A stretch of 11,403 nucleotides of DNA, from positions 6,901-18,303 of the forward strand of contig DCIJ01000052.1 of assembly GCA_002315945.1 (NCBI GenBank), given 5' to 3'. This document shows positions 7,594-11,403 of the stretch, piece by piece; the stretch's first letter is position 1, and each line of letters starts with the position of its first letter. A model generated the notes under the pieces. That model made no database searches and was not told where the DNA came from. It saw only the letters and a list, made by a program, of their open reading frames with translations. A program made the translations under genes and the position numbers. The stretch is from Lachnospiraceae bacterium UBA1729. GTDB lineage: Bacteria; Bacillota; Clostridia; Lachnospirales; Lachnospiraceae.

Positions 7594-7633
7594 GATATTT
7601 TAGCATGAGAGAAAAAAAATAAAAAAATATTAA

Positions 7634-7669
7634 GATATATTGACAGCCCTTCGGGGCTGTGATATATTG
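7634..7669. repeat. Perfect UUCG hairpin flanked by 9-bp direct repeats
   Basis: ACAGCCC (7643-7649), loop TTCG (7650-7653) and GGGCTGT (7654-7660) form a perfect 7-bp stem with an extra-stable tetraloop. GATATATTG flanks it on both sides (7634-7642 and 7661-7669), and ATATAT in each flank can extend the pairing beyond a small internal bulge. It is the only candidate terminator after the kinase gene (stop 7591-7593), but no T-run follows on the plus strand. It also forms the spacer of the lacI promoter. Confidence 0.6.
7640..7668 (+). promoter_or_regulatory. Sigma-A promoter of the lacI-glgP transcript
   Basis: A perfect -35 TTGACA (7640-7645) and a good -10 TATATT (7663-7668) are separated by the optimal 17 bases. 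The predicted start is near 7675, giving a leader of about 130 bases before ATG 7804. The first operator begins right at the predicted start. The spacer is almost entirely the UUCG hairpin, which is unusual for a promoter. Confidence 0.75.
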
Positions 7670-7676
7670 CTTCTTG

Positions 7677-7692
7677 TGGAAAACGTTTTCCA
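7677..7692. promoter_or_regulatory. LacI-family operator O1
   Basis: TGGAAAACGTTTTCCA is a perfect 16-bp palindrome with the central CG expected for LacI/GalR/CcpA-type binding through the minor-groove hinge helix. It starts about 8 bases after the -10, over the predicted transcription start, so a bound repressor would block initiation or escape. The regulator encoded immediately downstream is the obvious ligand; CcpA, which recognises a related but less symmetric site, is an alternative. Confidence 0.8.
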
Positions 7693-7714
7693 TAGAGAAA
7701 CGGCGAAAACACGC

Positions 7715-7730
7715 TAGAAAACGTTTTCTA
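7715..7730. promoter_or_regulatory. LacI-family operator O2
   Basis: TAGAAAACGTTTTCTA is a second perfect 16-bp palindrome sharing the 12-bp core GAAAACGTTTTC with O1. The centres are 38 bp apart, both downstream of the promoter. Two dimers, or one tetramer, could bind cooperatively and act as a roadblock. Confidence 0.8.
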
Positions 7731-7795
7731 ACAGGCGAGACCTGTAAACGCCACCAAATTTACAGGAAATGACACGAGCCAACAATTTTTACAGG
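7731..7795 (+). promoter_or_regulatory. lacI 5' leader with mutually exclusive hairpins
   Basis: CCTGTAAA (7741-7748) has three possible pairing partners in the leader RNA: ACAGG upstream (7731-7735, 5-bp stem, 5-base loop), TTTACAGG at 7759-7766 (8-bp stem, 10-base loop), and an identical TTTACAGG at 7788-7795. The last copy overlaps the ribosome binding site AGGTGAGG (7793-7800). Pairing with it would hinder translation, and pairing with the nearer copy would leave the site open. This is the pattern of a switchable leader, but no known riboswitch class is recognised. Confidence 0.4.
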
Positions 7796-7803
7796 TGAGG
7801 AAC

Positions 7804-8802
7804 ATGCCACCACGAGCATCAATTAAGGATGTGGCCGCTTTGGCAGGAGTAGCAATCTCCACAGTATCCAAGGTTATGAAGGACTATCCGGGGGTTAGCC
7901 AGGAGACCAAAGACAGGGTCTGGGCTGCCTGCAGGGAACTGAACTTTGTACCTAATGCTATTGCCAGTGCGCTTTCATCCAAGAGTACAAAGAGAATAGC
8001 ACTTATTGTTAATCTGAATACCGAGACAACCGCTTTTGATGAGGTGACCATGCAGTATCTGGCCGGCGCCACAGTCAAGGCCAGGGAAATGGGCTATGAG
8101 CTGATAACAGTATTCATGTCTATGATATCCCATATGAACAGCAGAGAAATAATCAGCTATCTACAGGTTAGAGGCGTAGAAGGGGTATTGATCTGCGGGT
8201 TATCAAAGAATGACAAGGAGCTTATCAGGGTAGTAGACAGTCAGGTATTCAAAGTAGTTCTGGTTGACGGGGCTGTAAGCAGTGGGTCCACCTCCAGTAT
8301 CGGAGTAGACCAGAGACTGGCGCAGCAGGAAGTGGCCAGAAGAACCATTATTGACAACAAAGCCAAGAGGATTCTTTACATAGCTGGTAATAAGAATTCA
8401 TTTGCATCAGAAGAGAGGCAGCGGGGCATGGAAGAGCTTGCCCGGGAAATGAACCTGAAGCTTATGGTGCGGTATGGAGACTTCAGCGAGAAAAAAGCAA
8501 GGGAACTTACTTTTTTATATGCCAAGAATAAGGACGCGATAGTCTGCAGTTCAGACTTAATGGCTATAGGCGCCATGAGGGCTTTGATGGAGATGGATAT
8601 TTTCAGACCTGTATGTGGATTCGATGGAATAATTCTGATGGCATACGCCGGTATGCAGATGAATACCATAGCTCAGAATTTTTCGGATATTACAAAGCAG
8701 GCAGTTGAGGAGTTGGACAGACTTCTCACAGGGCATTCTGGGAGGATAGTGGTTACAGATCACGAGCTTGTCAGAATGAAGTACACAGATGTAATTAGAT
8801 AA
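7804..8802 (+). CDS. LacI-family transcriptional regulator of the glycogen phosphorylase gene
   Basis: A 332-residue repressor of normal family length. The N-terminal helix-turn-helix is at about residues 6-25 (IKDVAALAGVAISTVSKVM), followed by the hinge helix NAIASALSSKST (51-62), which fits minor-groove binding at a central CG. The periplasmic-binding-protein-like core starts at KRIALIVNLN (63-72). It includes the subdomain crossover SSDLMAIGAMRAL (239-251) and GFDGI (262-266). The effector is probably a sugar or sugar phosphate. ATG 7804 is preferred to GTG 7795 because AGGTGA (7793-7798) is well placed only for 7804 and family members start a few residues before the IKDVA motif. Two perfect operators upstream suggest autoregulation. 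The phosphorylase follows 26 bp after the stop, so both should share one transcript. MalR-like control of maltodextrin or glycogen use is the best guess. Confidence 0.9.
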   Translation: MPPRASIKDVAALAGVAISTVSKVMKDYPGVSQETKDRVWAACRELNFVPNAIASALSSKSTKRIALIVNLNTETTAFDEVTMQYLAGATVKAREMGYELITVFMSMISHMNSREIISYLQVRGVEGVLICGLSKNDKELIRVVDSQVFKVVLVDGAVSSGSTSSIGVDQRLAQQEVARRTIIDNKAKRILYIAGNKNSFASEERQRGMEELAREMNLKLMVRYGDFSEKKARELTFLYAKNKDAIVCSSDLMAIGAMRALMEMDIFRPVCGFDGIILMAYAGMQMNTIAQNFSDITKQAVEELDRLLTGHSGRIVVTDHELVRMKYTDVIR

Positions 8803-8828
8803 GCAAAAAACAGTATTAGGAGGACAAA

Positions 8829-11147
8829 ATGGTACAGGCACAGATTCAGAGAGATGTAATGGAGTTGAACATGGAAACAAGACTTGAAGAAATCAGCAAA
8901 GCACGTTATGGAAAAACAATTGCAGACTGCACAGATAAGGAAGTGTACTACACAGTATTAGAGTACAGCAAGGAATTGGCTGAACTTACCAAGCCTATCG
9001 AGGGCGAGAAGAAGGTATACTATATTTCAGCAGAATTCCTCATTGGTAAGCTTATGTCAAACAACCTTATCAATCTGGGAATTAGAGACAAGGTAGAGGA
9101 AATCCTTGAAGCTAAGGGTCACAACCTAGCACTGATTGAAGAGCTGGAGCCCGAACCTTCACTGGGAAATGGTGGACTTGGTCGTCTGGCTGCATGCTTT
9201 ATCGATTCAATCGCTACTCTGGGACTGCCTGGAGACGGCATTGGTCTTAACTATCACATGGGACTCTTTAAGCAGGTGTTCAAGGACAGAATCCAGGGAA
9301 CAGAACCTAATGAGTGGATTGAGAATGAAGGCTGGCTGAGAAAGACTGATACTACCTTTGATGTATCCTTTGGTGGTAGAAAGGTTAAGTCTCGCCTCTA
9401 TGATATAGATGTAGTTGGTTACAACAACGGTGTTAACAAGCTTCACCTGTTTGATATTGAGACAGTAGATGAAAGCATCATCAAGGATGGCATCAGCTTT
9501 GACAAGGAAGACATTGAGAAGAACCTGACACTCTTCCTGTATCCAGATGATTCAGACGAAGCAGGTAATCTTCTGAGAATTTATCAGCAGTATTTCATGG
9601 TAAGTAATGCAGCTCAGCTCATTATTAAGGAAATGAAGGCTAAGGGCTTCGATCTTCGTGAGCTTGACAAGCACTGTGTAATCCAGATCAATGATACACA
9701 TCCTTCAATGGTTATTCCTGAGCTTATCAGAATCCTGACAGACGACAAGGCATTTACATTAGATGAAGCAATTGAAGTAGTAAGCAAGACCTGCGCATAC
9801 ACAAACCATACAATTTTAGCTGAGGCTCTTGAAAAATGGCCTGTTAAGTACCTTGAAAAGGTAGTTCCACAGTTAGTTCCAATCATCAAGGAATTAGATG
9901 CAAGAATCCAGAAGAAGTATGCTGGCAATGACCGTGTACAGATTATCGACAAGGATAACCGTGTACATATGGCTCATATGGACATCCATTACGGATTCTC
10001 AGTAAATGGTGTTGCTGCTATTCATACAGAGATTCTTAAGGACACAGAGTTAAATCATTTTTACAAGCTGTATCCTGAAAAGTTCAACAACAAGACCAAT
10101 GGTATTACCTTCAGAAGATGGCTGCTGTCATGTAACAGAGAGTTAGCTGCTTTTATCAGCAAGACTATTGGTGACGGATATAAGAAGAATGCAGACGACC
10201 TTCAGAAGCTGCTTGAATTCATCAATGATGATCAGGTGCTTGAAGAGATCGCAAATATTAAGAAGACCAAGAAGCAGCAGCTTATTGATTATGTGAAGAC
10301 AGCAGAGAATGTAACACTCAATCCTGATTCAATCTTTGACATTCAGGTTAAGCGTCTCCATGAGTACAAGAGACAGCAGATGAATGCACTGTATATCATT
10401 CACAAATATCTTGAAATCAAGAGTGGCAAGAAGCCTGAGACTCCACTGACCTTTATCTTTGGTGCCAAGGCAGCTCCTGCATACATCATTGCTCAGGATA
10501 TTATCCACCTGTTACTGTGCTTACAGGAAATCGTTAACAATGATCCTGATGTAAGCCCTTACATGACAGTACTTATGGTAGAAAACTACAATGTAGCATA
10601 CGCTGAGAAGATTATTCCTGCATGTGATGTATCTGAGCAGATTTCACTGGCAAGTAAGGAAGCCAGCGGAACTGGTAACATGAAGTTCATGCTCAACGGT
10701 GCAGTTACTCTCGGTACAGCTGATGGTGCCAACGTTGAGATTCATGGTCTGGTTGGTGATGACAACATCTACGTATTTGGTCAGGACAGTGATACAATCA
10801 TCAAGCACTATGAGAAGGCTGATTATGTATCAAAGGATTACTACAACAACTCAGCAGTAATCAAGGAAGCAGTTGACTTCATCGTATCTGATGCAGTTAT
10901 GAAGGTTGGCCACAAGGAAAACCTTGAGAGACTCTACAACGAGCTGCTGAACAAAGACTGGTTCATGACCCTCATCGATTTAGAGGATTACATCGCTGTT
11001 AAGGATCAGTGCTTTGCAGACTATGCTGACAGAAAGAAATGGCAGAAGATGATGCTTACCAACATCGCTAAAGCAGGCTTCTTCTCATCCGACAGAACTA
11101 TCGAGGAGTACAACCGCGACATCTGGCACCTCACCAAGGAAGTGTAG
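8829..11147 (+). CDS. glgP: Glycogen/maltodextrin phosphorylase (GT35)
   Basis: A 772-residue PLP-dependent enzyme that releases glucose 1-phosphate from the non-reducing ends of alpha-1,4-glucans using phosphate, in the cytoplasm. Landmarks are GNGGLGRLAACF (from residue 113), INDTHPSM, NNKTNGITFRRWL, DIQVKRLHEYKRQ (K508 in VKRLHEYKRQ) and EASGTGNMKFMLNGAVTLGTADG, with K619 as the PLP Schiff-base lysine. Length is at the short end of the bacterial family. Glycogen and maltodextrin phosphorylases cannot be separated by motif alone, so malP remains possible. The start is firm: AGGAGG (8818-8823) precedes ATG 8829 by 5 bases. Two TAG stops stand in tandem (11145-11150). Lys is nearly always AAG and codon choice is noticeably stricter than in the kinase gene, suggesting high expression. 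It follows the LacI-type regulator closely and ends at a strong terminator. Confidence 0.96.
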   Translation: MVQAQIQRDVMELNMETRLEEISKARYGKTIADCTDKEVYYTVLEYSKELAELTKPIEGEKKVYYISAEFLIGKLMSNNLINLGIRDKVEEILEAKGHNLALIEELEPEPSLGNGGLGRLAACFIDSIATLGLPGDGIGLNYHMGLFKQVFKDRIQGTEPNEWIENEGWLRKTDTTFDVSFGGRKVKSRLYDIDVVGYNNGVNKLHLFDIETVDESIIKDGISFDKEDIEKNLTLFLYPDDSDEAGNLLRIYQQYFMVSNAAQLIIKEMKAKGFDLRELDKHCVIQINDTHPSMVIPELIRILTDDKAFTLDEAIEVVSKTCAYTNHTILAEALEKWPVKYLEKVVPQLVPIIKELDARIQKKYAGNDRVQIIDKDNRVHMAHMDIHYGFSVNGVAAIHTEILKDTELNHFYKLYPEKFNNKTNGITFRRWLLSCNRELAAFISKTIGDGYKKNADDLQKLLEFINDDQVLEEIANIKKTKKQQLIDYVKTAENVTLNPDSIFDIQVKRLHEYKRQQMNALYIIHKYLEIKSGKKPETPLTFIFGAKAAPAYIIAQDIIHLLLCLQEIVNNDPDVSPYMTVLMVENYNVAYAEKIIPACDVSEQISLASKEASGTGNMKFMLNGAVTLGTADGANVEIHGLVGDDNIYVFGQDSDTIIKHYEKADYVSKDYYNNSAVIKEAVDFIVSDAVMKVGHKENLERLYNELLNKDWFMTLIDLEDYIAVKDQCFADYADRKKWQKMMLTNIAKAGFFSSDRTIEEYNRDIWHLTKEV

Positions 11148-11150
11148 TAG

Positions 11151-11230
11151 TGGGGACGGTTCTTTTGCGACGAGGAGTGTCCCTCTGCACCGAGGAGTGT
11201 CCCTCTGCACCGAGGAGTGTCCCTTTGCAA
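11151..11230. repeat. Three 20-bp tandem repeats plus a diverged copy after glgP
   Basis: CGAGGAGTGTCCCTCTGCAC stands at 11171-11190 and 11191-11210, with a third copy at 11211-11230 differing at two bases. The preceding 20 bases (11151-11170, containing GGGGACGGTTCTTTTGC) look like a diverged relative. GGGAC there and GTCCC at 11179-11183 can form the base of an imperfect stem. From memory, GGGGACGGTTCTTTTGC-like tracts recur in intergenic regions of many Clostridia, so this is probably a dispersed REP-like element; I could not verify that. Confidence 0.75.
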
Positions 11231-11262
11231 CGCGTGCCTTGATTAAATATGACAAAATTTCT

Positions 11263-11295
11263 GGCTACTGTGAATTTTCGCAGTAGCCTTTTTTT
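11263..11295 (+). terminator. Intrinsic terminator of the lacI-glgP transcript
   Basis: GGCTACTG (11263-11270) and CAGTAGCC (11281-11288) form a perfect 8-bp stem that can extend inward by a few pairs. Seven T residues (11289-11295) follow directly. This is the clearest rho-independent terminator in the window. Confidence 0.93.
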
Positions 11296-11371
11296 CGGGG
11301 GGAGAGTAAAATACAGACTATGGCGCTAATGTGATGGGGTAGCACAGGATATCACACTGTTGGAGGATAAA

Positions 11372-11403
11372 ATGAGCGTAATAGATGAAATAAGGGCGGA
11401 TCT
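11372..11403 (+). CDS. Start of an unidentified gene, cut by the window end
   Basis: ATG 11372 follows a strong GGAGG (11362-11366) at a 5-base spacing and opens MSVIDEIRAD, running off the window edge with no stop. Ten or eleven residues are too few to identify the protein. It lies after the glgP terminator. The 76-base space between them contains a weak TGTGAT/ATCACA inverted repeat (11330-11335 and 11351-11356) but no clear promoter boxes. Confidence 0.6.
   Translation, partial: MSVIDEIRAD

Noticed and set aside
11330..11356. TGTGAT/ATCACA inverted repeat as a CRP-type site before the last gene
   Set aside because: The 15-base separation does not fit the CRP spacing, and nothing else supports a CRP site; it is probably chance.

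Overview
The window looks like chromosomal DNA of an anaerobic Firmicute, most probably a Lachnospiraceae-type Clostridium (Butyrivibrio, Pseudobutyrivibrio or Roseburia relatives). This is inferred from moderate-to-low G+C content, strong AGGAGG-type ribosome binding sites, and the gene set: TraX-like membrane protein, MATE exporter, CHASE-domain hybrid kinase, and LacI regulator next to glycogen phosphorylase. I could not search databases, so the genus is a guess. No tRNA, rRNA, CRISPR array, phage gene or insertion sequence was seen.

Layout. Positions 5-1443 (+) hold a HAD phosphatase followed by a TraX-family membrane protein. A convergent MATE exporter (1514-2917, -) meets them across a 70-bp G+C-rich gap. 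A degenerate ROK-type regulator (about 3041-4075, +) is divergent from the MATE gene, and the space between them carries four AGTGAY-type half-sites. Next come a GreA-type elongation factor (4187-4690, +) and, 9 bp later, a large hybrid sensor histidine kinase (4700-7593, +). The kinase's N-terminal membrane segment is in a different frame from its body. The join falls on an A AAA AAG heptamer followed by a small G+C-rich stem.

The last block is a carbohydrate-storage module. A well-formed promoter (TTGACA, 17 bp, TATATT) has a perfect UUCG hairpin as its spacer. Two perfect 16-bp LacI-type palindromes and a leader with mutually exclusive hairpins follow. Then come the LacI-family regulator (7804-8802) and, 26 bp later, glycogen/maltodextrin phosphorylase (8829-11147). 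After the phosphorylase there are three 20-bp tandem repeats, a strong intrinsic terminator, and the first 11 codons of another gene.

How it works together (inference). The LacI protein probably represses its own transcript, and therefore the phosphorylase, through the two palindromes, and relief would follow a sugar signal. The ROK-like protein probably controls itself and the divergent MATE exporter. GreA and the sensor kinase look co-transcribed, but no functional link between them is evident. The observations most worth checking are the split kinase (programmed -1 frameshift, homopolymer error or mutation) and the unusually structured lacI leader. I see no clear evidence of a wholly new multi-gene system.
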